Shown here piece after piece: positions 18,151-26,029 of a stretch of DNA of 64,000 bases. Each line of letters starts with the position of its first letter. The first letter of the stretch is position 1. The stretch lies in assembly GCF_003797765.1 (NCBI RefSeq), contig NZ_RKMB01000021.1, forward strand, positions 46,021 to 110,020, in the 5' to 3' direction. The notes under the pieces were generated by a model. It had not been told where the DNA came from and made no database searches. It saw nothing but the letters and a program-made list of their open reading frames with translations. The position numbers and the translations under genes are program-made. Origin of the DNA: Ramlibacter sp. WS9. GTDB taxonomy: Bacteria > Pseudomonadota > Gammaproteobacteria > Burkholderiales > Burkholderiaceae_C.

Positions 18151-19634
18151 CAGAAGCCTTTGAAGCCTGGCGGGCGTTTTTCCGCGAACGCCTTTCGGCC
18201 TTCGCGATAGTCTTCGCTTCCTGCGGCGAAGGCGATCAATTCTTCCGCGCGCTGGAGATCCAGATCGCCGGGGCCCATGGAGAGTCCGGTGAGGATGTAC
18301 TTGGCGCCCGCGATCGACAGGGGTGCGTTCGCCGCGAGCTTTCGTGCGAAGGTTCGGGCGTCGGCCATGGGGTCGGCAACCTTGGAATCGGCTGCACTCC
18401 ACAGCCCTGCCCACCAACTGCTCGAAACCGCCGGCCCCAGACTGCCACTGACGTGATCGACAAAGCCGATGCGCAGGGCTTCGGGCGCAGTGAAACGGTC
18501 CGCGCTGTAGAGGATTCGCTTGGCTTGCGCCTGGCCCACCAGGGCGCACAGCTTTTGCGTCGCCCGCACGCCATAGATGATGGACAGGCGCGCCGCGGGA
18601 ATGCCAAAGACAGCGCTCGCGGCAGCGTAACGGAAGTCGCATGACATCGCCAGATGCGCGCCGCCGCCCAGGCAGTAGCCCTTCACCACGGCGATCGTCG
18701 GCTTCGAGATGCCGGCAATGGCGTCGCAGCACGCGTCCACGGCTACCTCGTAGGCGGTTGCCTGTGCGACATCGGCGCGTACTTTCTCGAACTCGGGAAT
18801 GTCGGCTCCGGCGCAGAAGTCCTCGCCTGTACCGGTGAGAATGATCGTTCGCACTTCAGGATTGCGTTCGAGCGCGCGCATCAGACCTGGAATGGCCCGC
18901 CACATCGGGTACGTCATGGCATTGCGGTTGTCGGGGCGGTTCAATGAGACCACCGCGATCTGGTCGGCGATCCACACCTTGATGTGCTGAGACACCCAGA
19001 CGTCCATGAGTTCCGGCGATGGGGCGTCGTTGACAGCTGCGGCGCGCGGCGCGCTTTCGGCGGTGCTCTTGGGCGCGACTCTCGAACGGGGTTCGGGACG
19101 CTCGGAGAAGCCAGGCGCGGTTACCGCTGCCATGAAGGCGGCCGCGTCCGGATCAGCTGCAGCGCCTGGCGCCTGCGGGGCTGCAACTGCCCGCTTGGCG
19201 ACAACACTGCCGAACACGGCGAAGAATTCATCGGCGGCCTTTCGCGCGGCCGAATCGATCATTCGGGAGCCGAGCTGGGCCAGCTTGCCGCCGATGTTGG
19301 CTTTGACCCCGTAGCGCAGCATGGTGACGCCCTGCTCCAGGGCTTCGAGGGACACTTCGATATCCGATTTGACAAATCCCGCGGCTCCGCCTTGGCCCTC
19401 GCCCGTCAAGGTATAGCTGCGCGGCGGGACGATGTTCGACAAGGTGACCTTGCCGGCAAAGCGGGCCTTGATCGGCCCCACCTTGGACACCACCTTCGCG
19501 GTGAATTCGTTGTCCGCGGTGCGCAGCATCTCTTCGCACCCGGGAATGCTGCTTCGCAGCACATCAGGATCATTCAAGGCATCCCACACCGCTTCGCGGG
19601 ACGCTTCGATCCTGGCTTCACCGATCATTTCCAT
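18150..19634 (-). CDS. Fusion of a CoxG-like SRPBCC domain with an enoyl-CoA hydratase domain
   Basis: 494 residues made of two normally separate proteins. Residues 1 to about 148 are a complete CoxG-type SRPBCC domain (GEARIEASREAVWDALND, SSIPGCEEML, KFAGKV-like ARFAGKVTLSN, ANIGGKLAQLGSRMIDSAA), the family that accompanies molybdenum hydroxylases and binds quinone-like ligands or membranes. A flexible Ala/Pro/Ser-rich linker spans about 150-212. Residues 213-494 are a full crotonase domain (LTGTGEDFCAGADIPEF, KGYCLGGGAHLAMSCD). The position of the first catalytic glutamate holds H327 and the second is not evident, so a hydratase reaction is doubtful. An internal ATG (codon 210) could give a free crotonase. 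No frameshift or stop interrupts the fusion. Confidence 0.9.
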   Translation of the reverse strand: MEMIGEARIEASREAVWDALNDPDVLRSSIPGCEEMLRTADNEFTAKVVSKVGPIKARFAGKVTLSNIVPPRSYTLTGEGQGGAAGFVKSDIEVSLEALEQGVTMLRYGVKANIGGKLAQLGSRMIDSAARKAADEFFAVFGSVVAKRAVAAPQAPGAAADPDAAAFMAAVTAPGFSERPEPRSRVAPKSTAESAPRAAAVNDAPSPELMDVWVSQHIKVWIADQIAVVSLNRPDNRNAMTYPMWRAIPGLMRALERNPEVRTIILTGTGEDFCAGADIPEFEKVRADVAQATAYEVAVDACCDAIAGISKPTIAVVKGYCLGGGAHLAMSCDFRYAAASAVFGIPAARLSIIYGVRATQKLCALVGQAQAKRILYSADRFTAPEALRIGFVDHVSGSLGPAVSSSWWAGLWSAADSKVADPMADARTFARKLAANAPLSIAGAKYILTGLSMGPGDLDLQRAEELIAFAAGSEDYREGRKAFAEKRPPGFKGF

Positions 19635-19636
19635 TT

Positions 19637-20092
19637 TCAGTTTCCTTTGTCTTGGACGGCGACCTGAAGCTCAGAGAGCACGGAGCGCACGGAATCCGGA
19701 ATCGCGACCGGCCGATTCGTCTGGCGGTCCACATAGACATGCGTGAAGTAGCCCACGGCCGATGCCGTTTCCGCGGTGGACTTGAACAGGCCGATCTCGT
19801 ACTGAACGCTGCTGTTACCCAGTTTCACAACCTTCAGCCCCAGGTCAAGGTCGTCGGGAAAGCCCACGGAGGAGAAGTAGGTACAGCGGGTTTCTATGAC
19901 GAGGGCAATGACGGGGCTGGCCGCGATGTCGAGCACACCGCTTTCGATCAGGTGCCGGTTCACTGCCGTGTCGAAAAAGCTGTAGTACACGACGTTGTTC
20001 ACGTGCCCGTATGAGTCGTTGTCGGCCCAACGCGTCGGCATGCGCGTGACTCTTGGGTAGTCACTCTTCAAACTCGGGACGGGACGTTCCAT
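19637..20092 (-). CDS. Acyl-CoA thioesterase, 4-hydroxybenzoyl-CoA thioesterase family (hotdog fold)
   Basis: 151 residues, a single hotdog domain. The active-site segment TRWADNDSYGHVNNVVYYSFFD (about 17-38) contains the catalytic aspartate and HVNN typical of 4HBT/YbgC enzymes, which hydrolyse acyl-CoA to the free acid. The ATG at 20092 shares a base with the stop of the alcohol dehydrogenase (TGATG) and has GGAGG 7 bases upstream. It may release the acid product or relieve CoA trapping in the pathway. Confidence 0.88.
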   Translation of the reverse strand: MERPVPSLKSDYPRVTRMPTRWADNDSYGHVNNVVYYSFFDTAVNRHLIESGVLDIAASPVIALVIETRCTYFSSVGFPDDLDLGLKVVKLGNSSVQYEIGLFKSTAETASAVGYFTHVYVDRQTNRPVAIPDSVRSVLSELQVAVQDKGN

Positions 20093-21240
20093 CACAGGGC
20101 CTCCATGTACAGGGCCACCGCGTCCTGGTAGCGAACTTCACGAGGGTTGTTCACCAGCAACCGGGTCTGCTTCATGGCGTCCTCGGCCAGCTCGGCGATA
20201 TCGGATTCCGCGATGCCGACGTCGCGCAGGCGCGTCGGCAGGGACAGTTCGTCGGGCAGTGCCCGCAGGTATTGCGAGAGCGCGGCCGCTTTAGCCGCCG
20301 TACTGCCCTGCACCCTGGGCCGCACGATGTCCGCGAGCTCAGCGTATTCTTCCTGGGCGAGGGCAAGGTTGAAGTCGAACACCGCCGCCAGCACCAGGGA
20401 ATTCGAGAGCCCGTGCGGCACGTGGAACCTGGCCCCGATCGGATAGGCGAGCGCATGGACGGCAGCAACCGGCGCGTTGGCGAAAGCCATTCCCGCCAGG
20501 CAGGCACCCAGCAACATCTTCTCGCGGGCATCCAGATCCAGAGGGTCGCGACAGGCCGTGTGGATGTTCGCCGACAGAAGACGCAATGCTTCCCGAGCAA
20601 GACAGTCCGAGACAGGGTTCTTCAGCCGCTTGCTGGTGTAGGCCTCGATGGCATGGACCATGGCGTCGATACCAGTCGCGGCGGTCACATGCTGGGGCAG
20701 TCCGGTCGTCAATTCGGCATCGAGCAATGCCAGATCGGGCAAGAGCAGCGGCGACACAACGCCCTTCTTTTCGCCGACTCCCGTGGTCACGATGGAGATC
20801 GGCGTCACTTCGGAGCCGGTTCCGGCTGTCGTTGGAATCAGTACCAAAGGCAGGCGGGGACCGCGCGCCTGGTTGACGCCGTAGGCCTGCGACAGCGGTT
20901 GATCGCTCGCGGCCAACAGCGCGGCCAGCTTGGCCGCATCCATTGAACTGCCGCCGCCGAACCCCACGACGCAATCCACTCCTCGCCGCGCGGCCGCGGC
21001 GACCGCCTCGATAACCGACTCTGGCGGATCCGCCTGGACATCCGCGAACAAGGCGTAGCGCAGTCCGATGGCATCGAAGCCATTGAGGGTCGCAGCGAGC
21101 AGTCCCGCAGCCAGCACGCCAGGATCCGTCACCACCAGAACAGATTGAAAACCCATACCCTGGAGACGATGCGCGAGCCTGGCAGCGGAACCCCGCTCCA
21201 TCACGATTGATTTGGTCGAGTTGAACTCGAATGGAAGCAT
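20092..21240 (-). CDS. Iron-containing alcohol dehydrogenase (group III)
   Basis: 382 residues. NAD-binding FGGGSSMDAAKLAA (about 93-106) and PTTAGTGSEVTP are present, and the iron ligands are visible in GIDAMVHAIEAYTS (Asp, His) and AAVHALAYPIGARFHVPHGLSNS (two His). Members interconvert alcohols and aldehydes with NAD(H), or reduce maleylacetate in a related branch. It is the first gene of the operon that runs to 5116, immediately next to the divergent HxlR-type regulator, so its 5' region should contain the operon promoter. Confidence 0.9.
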   Translation of the reverse strand: MLPFEFNSTKSIVMERGSAARLAHRLQGMGFQSVLVVTDPGVLAAGLLAATLNGFDAIGLRYALFADVQADPPESVIEAVAAAARRGVDCVVGFGGGSSMDAAKLAALLAASDQPLSQAYGVNQARGPRLPLVLIPTTAGTGSEVTPISIVTTGVGEKKGVVSPLLLPDLALLDAELTTGLPQHVTAATGIDAMVHAIEAYTSKRLKNPVSDCLAREALRLLSANIHTACRDPLDLDAREKMLLGACLAGMAFANAPVAAVHALAYPIGARFHVPHGLSNSLVLAAVFDFNLALAQEEYAELADIVRPRVQGSTAAKAAALSQYLRALPDELSLPTRLRDVGIAESDIAELAEDAMKQTRLLVNNPREVRYQDAVALYMEAL

Positions 21241-21320
21241 CGGAACGCCTTTTAATTTGTCACTTGCATTATTAGACTGTATTCTTTCTGTCGTGACAAG
21301 TCCTTTATTCGGGTGTTGAG
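21241..21320. promoter_or_regulatory. Divergent promoter region with a TTGTCAC/GTGACAA inverted repeat
   Basis: The AT-rich 80-base gap separates the operon-leading alcohol dehydrogenase from the tandem HxlR regulator. It holds a perfect 7-bp inverted repeat, TTGTCAC at 21257-21263 and GTGACAA at 21293-21299, whose centres are 36 bases apart. This is a good candidate for binding by a regulator with two winged-helix domains. Assignment to that regulator is inference from position. Confidence 0.55.
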
Positions 21321-22415
21321 ATGCGCCCTTCCCTTACACTCGGTTCAACAAGCCGCCAATACATGACCTCTTCATCCAATGCTCTGGAAAAGTTGCCGGC
21401 CAAGCCGCGGCGGCTGAGGCAGGCACCCACGAAATCCGCCCAACCGGAGGCCGTTGGCCGAAAGGCGCCCGTCAAGGCATTTCGCGAGCGCAACTGCTCG
21501 GTGGGCAGAACCATCGACGCCATCGGCGACGGCTGGACCTTCATGGTCTTGCGCGAGTGTTATTTCAACGTTCGAAAGTTCGAGAAATTCCAGGATATCC
21601 TGCAGTTGCCGCGTACGACGCTGGCGGCGCGCCTGAACGCGCTGACCGATGAGGGACTGCTGCGCCAGGTACAGTATTCCGACCGGCCTCCGCGGTACGA
21701 GTACGCGCTGACCAAGGTCGGAGTGGACCTCTATCCAGTCATGCTGGCCTTGATGAGCTTTGGAGACAAATGGCTCGCCGGCAAGCAAGGCAAACCCTTG
21801 CAGCTGGTGCACCAGGCCTGCGGCAAACAATGCACGGCGCTGGTGATCTGCTCCGAATGCCGCGAGGAGGTCCTGCCCAGCCGCGTCAGCTACCGCGATG
21901 GCCCTGGCGCGGGTACGAGCCCGGTGCGGCCCGGTCGCAAGGGTCGCCGCTCGGCGGATCCGACGGCGCTGGAACGACGCCGGCCGAGTTCGGTGGCGCG
22001 TGCGCTGAAGGTCATCGGGGACCGGTGGAGCTTCATGATCATCCGCGAGGGCTTCTTCCGGATTCGCCGCTTCGACGAGCTGCAGACCGGCCTGGGGATT
22101 GCACCGAATATCCTCGCCGACCGGCTTGGCCGGCTGGTCGCGGACGGCGTGTTCGAGCGTGTGAAGTACCAGTCGCTGCCCGACCGGTTCGAGTACAAGT
22201 TCACCGAGAAGGGCAAGGATCTCTTCGGGCCGCTGATCGCCATGCTGCGCTGGGGGGATGAGTGGCTGTCCGGCGGCGAGCCGCCGCTCATCCTGACGCA
22301 CCTGGACTGCGGCCACGACTTCCATGCCGTCGTGGCGTGCGACCAATGCCGCGAGGCTTTGGTCGCCAATCAGATGCGGTACGTCATGAACTACCGCGAT
22401 CCCAACCCCCAATAA
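21321..22415 (+). CDS. Tandem-domain HxlR-family transcriptional regulator
   Basis: 364 residues with two HxlR winged-helix domains in one chain. The first spans about 57-155 (CSVGRTIDAIGDGWTFMVLRE, LPRTTLAARLNALTDEGLL), the second about 222-325 (VARALKVIGDRWSFMIIREG, IAPNILADRLGRLVADGVF). Each is followed by a Cys-containing tail (CGKQC...CSEC and CGHDF...CDQC) that could bind a metal. Single-domain HxlR proteins work as dimers; this one could bind as an intramolecular pseudo-dimer. The start at 21321 is tentative; an ATG at 21363 is equally plausible and neither has a good ribosome-binding site. It is divergent from the molybdenum-hydroxylase operon and probably controls it. Confidence 0.88.
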   Translation: MRPSLTLGSTSRQYMTSSSNALEKLPAKPRRLRQAPTKSAQPEAVGRKAPVKAFRERNCSVGRTIDAIGDGWTFMVLRECYFNVRKFEKFQDILQLPRTTLAARLNALTDEGLLRQVQYSDRPPRYEYALTKVGVDLYPVMLALMSFGDKWLAGKQGKPLQLVHQACGKQCTALVICSECREEVLPSRVSYRDGPGAGTSPVRPGRKGRRSADPTALERRRPSSVARALKVIGDRWSFMIIREGFFRIRRFDELQTGLGIAPNILADRLGRLVADGVFERVKYQSLPDRFEYKFTEKGKDLFGPLIAMLRWGDEWLSGGEPPLILTHLDCGHDFHAVVACDQCREALVANQMRYVMNYRDPNPQ

Positions 22416-22441
22416 AAAACCCGGCACTTGCCGGGTTTTTA
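22414..22441. terminator. Bidirectional Rho-independent terminator
   Basis: A-run, CCCGGCA, short loop, TGCCGGG, T-run: a strong hairpin flanked by A5 and T5, so it works in both directions. It separates the converging HxlR regulator and ABC binding protein genes. Confidence 0.9.
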
Positions 22442-22442
22442 A

Positions 22443-23678
22443 TTACTTCTTGACCAGGTAGCAGGCGCTTTCGGCCAGCGGACGGAAGGCCTGGTCCGCC
22501 GGAATGGTCGCCTTCAGGCGGTAGTAGTCCCAGGCGTACTTGGATTCGCTCGGCTTCTTCACCTCGTACACGTACATGTCGTGCACCATGCGGCCGTCGG
22601 CCCGGATGCGCCCGTTCTTGGCGAAGAAGTCGTTCACCGGCATTTCCTTCATCTTGGCCATCACCGCAGCGGCGTCGTCGGTACCGGCCGCCTGGATGGC
22701 CTTGAGGTAGTGCATCGTCGACGAGTAGTCGCCGGCGTCACCCATGTGCGGCATGCGCTTCATGCGCTCGAAGAAGCGGCGCGACCAGGCGCGAGTCTGC
22801 TCGTCGCGGTCCCAGTAGAAAGCATCCGTCAGCAGCATGCCCTGGGCCGTTTCCAGGCCGAGCGCATGGACATCGGTGACCCAGACCAGCAGCCCAGCGA
22901 CAGTCTGCCCGCCGCCCGAAACACCGAACTCCCGAGCCGACTTGACCGCGTTCACGAAGGTCGTGCCGGAGCCTGCCAGAGCCACCACCTTCGCCTTGGA
23001 ATCCTTGGCGCGGATCAGGAAGGACGAATGATCGGCAGTCTCGATCGGATAACGGACGGAGCCGAGTACCTTGGCGTTCCTGGCTTTCAGGATTGCGGTG
23101 GCATCGCCTTCCAGCGCGTGCCCGAACGCATAGTCTGCGGTCAGGAAGAACCACGAGTCCTGGCCTTGGTCCAGCAGCGCCTTGGCGGTGCCGTTGGCCA
23201 GCGCGTAGGTGTCGTAGGCGTAGTGGATGCTGTTGGGCGTGCAGGAGTCTCCGGTGAGGCGCGATGAACCCGCGCCATTCACGATGGCGATGCGGCCCTT
23301 CTCCTTGGCGACGCTGGTCACGCCGATGGCGATCGCGGAGTTGATCAGGTTGGCCACCATGTCGACTTTTTTCGTGTCGTACCACTCGCGCGCGATGGAC
23401 AGCGCGACGTCGGGCTTGTTGACGTGGTCACCGACGATGACTTCGATCGGAGCGCCAAGAACTTTGCCACCGAAGTCTTCCACCGCCATCTGGATCGCAG
23501 TCACCGAGCCTTTGCCGGACTCATGTGAGAACTGGCCGGACATGTCCGTCAGCACACCGATTTTCACGACGTTGTCCGACACCTTCGCGCTCGGCGCAGC
23601 CTGGGACCAGGCCTCGGTTTGCGCGAGGAGCGACGCAGCCGCGATGGCTGCAAGCGACCATGTTTTTACTTTCTTCAT
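22443..23678 (-). CDS. ABC transporter substrate-binding protein (LivJ-like), orphan
   Basis: 411 residues with a signal peptide (MKKVKTWSLAAIAAASLLAQ, cleavage near TEAWSQA). The mature protein begins KIGVLTDMSGQFSHESGKG, the type I periplasmic-binding fold of HAAT importers; the family segment EWYDTKKVDMVANLINSA and a MKEMPVNDFFAKNGRIRADGR C-terminal part are typical of members that bind aromatic or hydroxylated acids. No permease or ATPase lies next to it, so it must use another ABC core or have lost its partners. It is divergent from the IclR regulator at 23891, which probably controls it. Confidence 0.88.
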   Translation of the reverse strand: MKKVKTWSLAAIAAASLLAQTEAWSQAAPSAKVSDNVVKIGVLTDMSGQFSHESGKGSVTAIQMAVEDFGGKVLGAPIEVIVGDHVNKPDVALSIAREWYDTKKVDMVANLINSAIAIGVTSVAKEKGRIAIVNGAGSSRLTGDSCTPNSIHYAYDTYALANGTAKALLDQGQDSWFFLTADYAFGHALEGDATAILKARNAKVLGSVRYPIETADHSSFLIRAKDSKAKVVALAGSGTTFVNAVKSAREFGVSGGGQTVAGLLVWVTDVHALGLETAQGMLLTDAFYWDRDEQTRAWSRRFFERMKRMPHMGDAGDYSSTMHYLKAIQAAGTDDAAAVMAKMKEMPVNDFFAKNGRIRADGRMVHDMYVYEVKKPSESKYAWDYYRLKATIPADQAFRPLAESACYLVKK

Positions 23679-23890
23679 ATGAGAGACCTCAGTGATGGGT
23701 TGACGAAAATTCGGCCACGCGGCCTACTAAGTCCAATAATGCAAGTTATAAGTCCAAAAGGCAAAGTAACCATCGTAGGTACTTTCCCGGATGGGAATAT
23801 CTTCAGGCTTGGAGAGGGCCCTCCGCCGGCGGGCGGGAGTAGGCAATCCGCGCGACTTATGCGGGAGAATCCACCGATGACCACCAGCGC
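23679..23890. promoter_or_regulatory. Divergent regulatory region with AAGTCCAA direct repeats
   Basis: This 212-base gap between the ABC binding protein and the IclR regulator contains the direct repeat AAGTCCAA at 23729-23736 and 23750-23757, spaced 21 bases start to start, that is two helical turns on the same DNA face, in an AT-rich stretch. This fits an operator for the adjacent IclR protein. No promoter boxes were assigned with confidence. Confidence 0.45.
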
Positions 23891-24685
23891 ATGGATATGC
23901 CCTCGGGCACGCAAAGCCTGATACGAGGCATCAAGCTGCTGCGCGTCTTGGCGACGCGGGGCGAGCTTGGCTGGCGTCTGTCGGACTTGGCCGCGGCTTG
24001 CAACCTGGACAAGGGCACCGCGCACCGCATGCTCTCCGCACTGGTGGAAGAACGATTGGTGCAGCAGCGCACTGGTGACCGCCGCTATCTGCCCGGCCCG
24101 CTGCTCTACGAGCTCGGCCTTTCCCTGCCGGGGCAGCACGACTTCCAGGCCGCAGCCGAAGTGCACCTCGCGGCACTCGCCCGCCGCATGCGCGGCACGA
24201 CGCTCCTGCTCATGCGCAGCGGCAATGAATATGTGTGCAGTGTTCGTGCGGGCCCGTCACGGGTGCCGGGATTGATGGTCGAAAAGGGCACGCGCCGTCC
24301 GCTCTTCACTTCGGTCGGCGGTGTCGCGATACTTCAGACCCTCTCCGCGGACGAGGCAGAGGATGTTCTCCGCAACAACGTCGATCAGGAAGTGGCAAAG
24401 CGCGGAGATGCGCGCCTTGCCGCATTGGAGAAAATGCGCAAACGCTCGGCGCGCCACGGCTTTGGGATCAACCTCGGGGACATCGTCGGTGGACTCCACG
24501 CGTTCGCGGTTCCCGTGCACGGCCCCGATGGAAAGGGATTTTCCGCGCTGTGCCTGGTTGGCACATCCGAGGGGTTTCCCGAAGAGCAACTCGCCGTAAT
24601 CCATGAAGAACTCGAGAACGTAGCCCGCATCCTCGAAGCCGACGCCGCGCACATGCTCTTCACGCACCAGCGCGGCGAAGCATAA
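23891..24685 (+). CDS. IclR-family transcriptional regulator
   Basis: 264 residues. N-terminal winged helix (SLIRGIKLLRVLATRGELGWRL start, helix-turn-helix LSDLAAACNLDKGTAHRMLSALVEERLV at about 31-58) followed by the IclR effector domain (PLFTSVGGVAILQTL; GGLHAFAVPV). IclR proteins respond to small metabolites, often aromatic or hydroxy acids. An ATG two codons later is an alternative start. It lies 87 bases upstream of the FMN hydroxyacid oxidase and divergent from the orphan ABC binding protein; either or both are likely targets. Confidence 0.9.
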   Translation: MDMPSGTQSLIRGIKLLRVLATRGELGWRLSDLAAACNLDKGTAHRMLSALVEERLVQQRTGDRRYLPGPLLYELGLSLPGQHDFQAAAEVHLAALARRMRGTTLLLMRSGNEYVCSVRAGPSRVPGLMVEKGTRRPLFTSVGGVAILQTLSADEAEDVLRNNVDQEVAKRGDARLAALEKMRKRSARHGFGINLGDIVGGLHAFAVPVHGPDGKGFSALCLVGTSEGFPEEQLAVIHEELENVARILEADAAHMLFTHQRGEA

Positions 24686-24747
24686 GTTCAATATGTGAAA
24701 CTTGCGGCGCCGCGGGCCTTGGCCCCGGCCACCCGCAGGGCTAACGT
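24686..24747 (+). promoter_or_regulatory. Candidate regulatory module GTTCAAyATGTGAAAC-N38-GCTAACGT (copy 1)
   Basis: The 16-mer GTTCAATATGTGAAAC (24686-24701) is followed after exactly 38 bases by GCTAACGT (24740-24747). The same arrangement with the same spacing recurs upstream of the Bug gene at 31115-31176, and GGCGCC follows the 16-mer in both. It lies upstream of the FMN oxidase gene. Likely an operator-promoter module shared by both transcripts; the binding protein is inferred to be one of the two IclR regulators. Confidence 0.55.
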
Positions 24748-24772
24748 GGCAGCCATTCCTTCCCAGGCCGCC

Positions 24773-26029
24773 ATGAACATCCAGACCGCACTGAACCTCG
24801 ACGACATCCGTGAGCTGGCACGCCGTGCGCTACCGCGGATTGCCTTTGACTTCATCGATGGCGGCGCGGACGACGAGCACTGCCTGCGCCGGAACCGCGA
24901 AGCCTTCCAGCAGTATCAATTGCTGCCGCGCTACCTGGTGGACGTCTCGCACCGCGACCAGTCCACCGTGCTGCTCGGGCGCCGCTATGCGAGTCCGTTC
25001 GGCATTTCGCCCACGGGCCTCGCCGGGCTGTTCCATCCCGACGCCGACTTGTTGCTGGCGCGCGCCGCGGCGAAGGCCAACGTGCCGTTTCTCTTGTCCA
25101 GTGCGGCAAACGGCGCGCTCGAAGATGTTGTGAAAGCTGCGCCGGAGCACGTGTGGTTCCAGATGTACTGCACGAGTGATGAAGCCATCAACGCAGACCT
25201 GGTGCGCCGCGCCAAGGCAGCGGGCGTTCAAGTGCTGGTCGTGTCAGTCGATGTGCCGGTCAATTCGAACCGCGAGCGCAATCGCCGCAACGGTTTCACG
25301 CGCCCATTCCGCATGACGCCCGGCGTCGTACTGGAAGCGCTGGCGCACCCGGCCTGGGTGCTGCGCTACTTGCGCAGCGGCGGGATTCCGATGATGAGCA
25401 ACTGGAAACCTTATGCAAAGGAAGGCGCATCGGCAGCCGAAGTAGCCGATATGTACGGCACGCTCACGCCCGCGCCAATGGTGAAGTGGTCGCACTTGCA
25501 GCGCATCCGCGAAGCCTGGCCCGGCCCGCTCGTCGTGAAAGGACTGATGCACCCCGACGATTGCCGGCAGGCAGTCGGCATGGGCGTAGACGCGCTGGTG
25601 GTCTCCAATCACGGTGGCCGGCAGCTCGACGCCGCACCTTCGCCGTTGCACATGCTGCCCGCGATCCGCGCCGCCGTTGGCGACGATGTAGAGCTGATTC
25701 TGGACAGCGGCGTGCGCCGCGGCTCGGACGTGGTGATCGCCCGCTGCCTCGGCGCGAAGTTCTCGATCTTCGGCCGGCCGACGCTGTTCGGCGCCGCGGC
25801 CGGCGGCGAGGCCGGCATCGCGCGAACACTGCAGATCGTCCGCAACGAAGTCGACATGGTGATGGCGCAGATCGGGTGCCGCGCCTTCGACGAGTTGCAC
25901 CCAGGTTACCTGTGGCCTGCGCCTGTCAACAGCAAGCCGGTCGAGCCAATCAAACCGACCAAGCCGGGGGCCCACGAAGCCGCGCCGGTGACTGAATCCC
26001 TACGAACAACTCAGGAGACAACGACATGA
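24773..26029 (+). CDS. FMN-dependent alpha-hydroxy-acid oxidase/dehydrogenase (LldD/glycolate oxidase family)
   Basis: 418 residues. TIM-barrel flavoprotein oxidising 2-hydroxy acids to 2-oxo acids. Catalytic motif SNHGGRQLD with His280, the FMN lysine in LVVKG (K256), phosphate-binding LDSGVRRGSDV and the substrate tyrosine in FQMYCTSD are intact. The N-terminal FDFIDGGADDE has Phe where many members have an active-site Tyr, so substrate preference may differ. I placed the start at ATG 24773 (MNIQTALNLDDIREL) rather than the GTG at 24695, because the longer N-terminus is translated from the upstream regulatory element. The stop overlaps the TRAP binding-protein start as ATGA, so transport and oxidation are coupled. 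Confidence 0.88.
   Translation: MNIQTALNLDDIRELARRALPRIAFDFIDGGADDEHCLRRNREAFQQYQLLPRYLVDVSHRDQSTVLLGRRYASPFGISPTGLAGLFHPDADLLLARAAAKANVPFLLSSAANGALEDVVKAAPEHVWFQMYCTSDEAINADLVRRAKAAGVQVLVVSVDVPVNSNRERNRRNGFTRPFRMTPGVVLEALAHPAWVLRYLRSGGIPMMSNWKPYAKEGASAAEVADMYGTLTPAPMVKWSHLQRIREAWPGPLVVKGLMHPDDCRQAVGMGVDALVVSNHGGRQLDAAPSPLHMLPAIRAAVGDDVELILDSGVRRGSDVVIARCLGAKFSIFGRPTLFGAAAGGEAGIARTLQIVRNEVDMVMAQIGCRAFDELHPGYLWPAPVNSKPVEPIKPTKPGAHEAAPVTESLRTTQETTT

Noticed and set aside
24695..24772. 26-residue N-terminal extension of the FMN oxidase from a GTG
   Set aside because: The GTG lies inside the duplicated regulatory module shared with 31115, and the family N-terminus begins at 24773.
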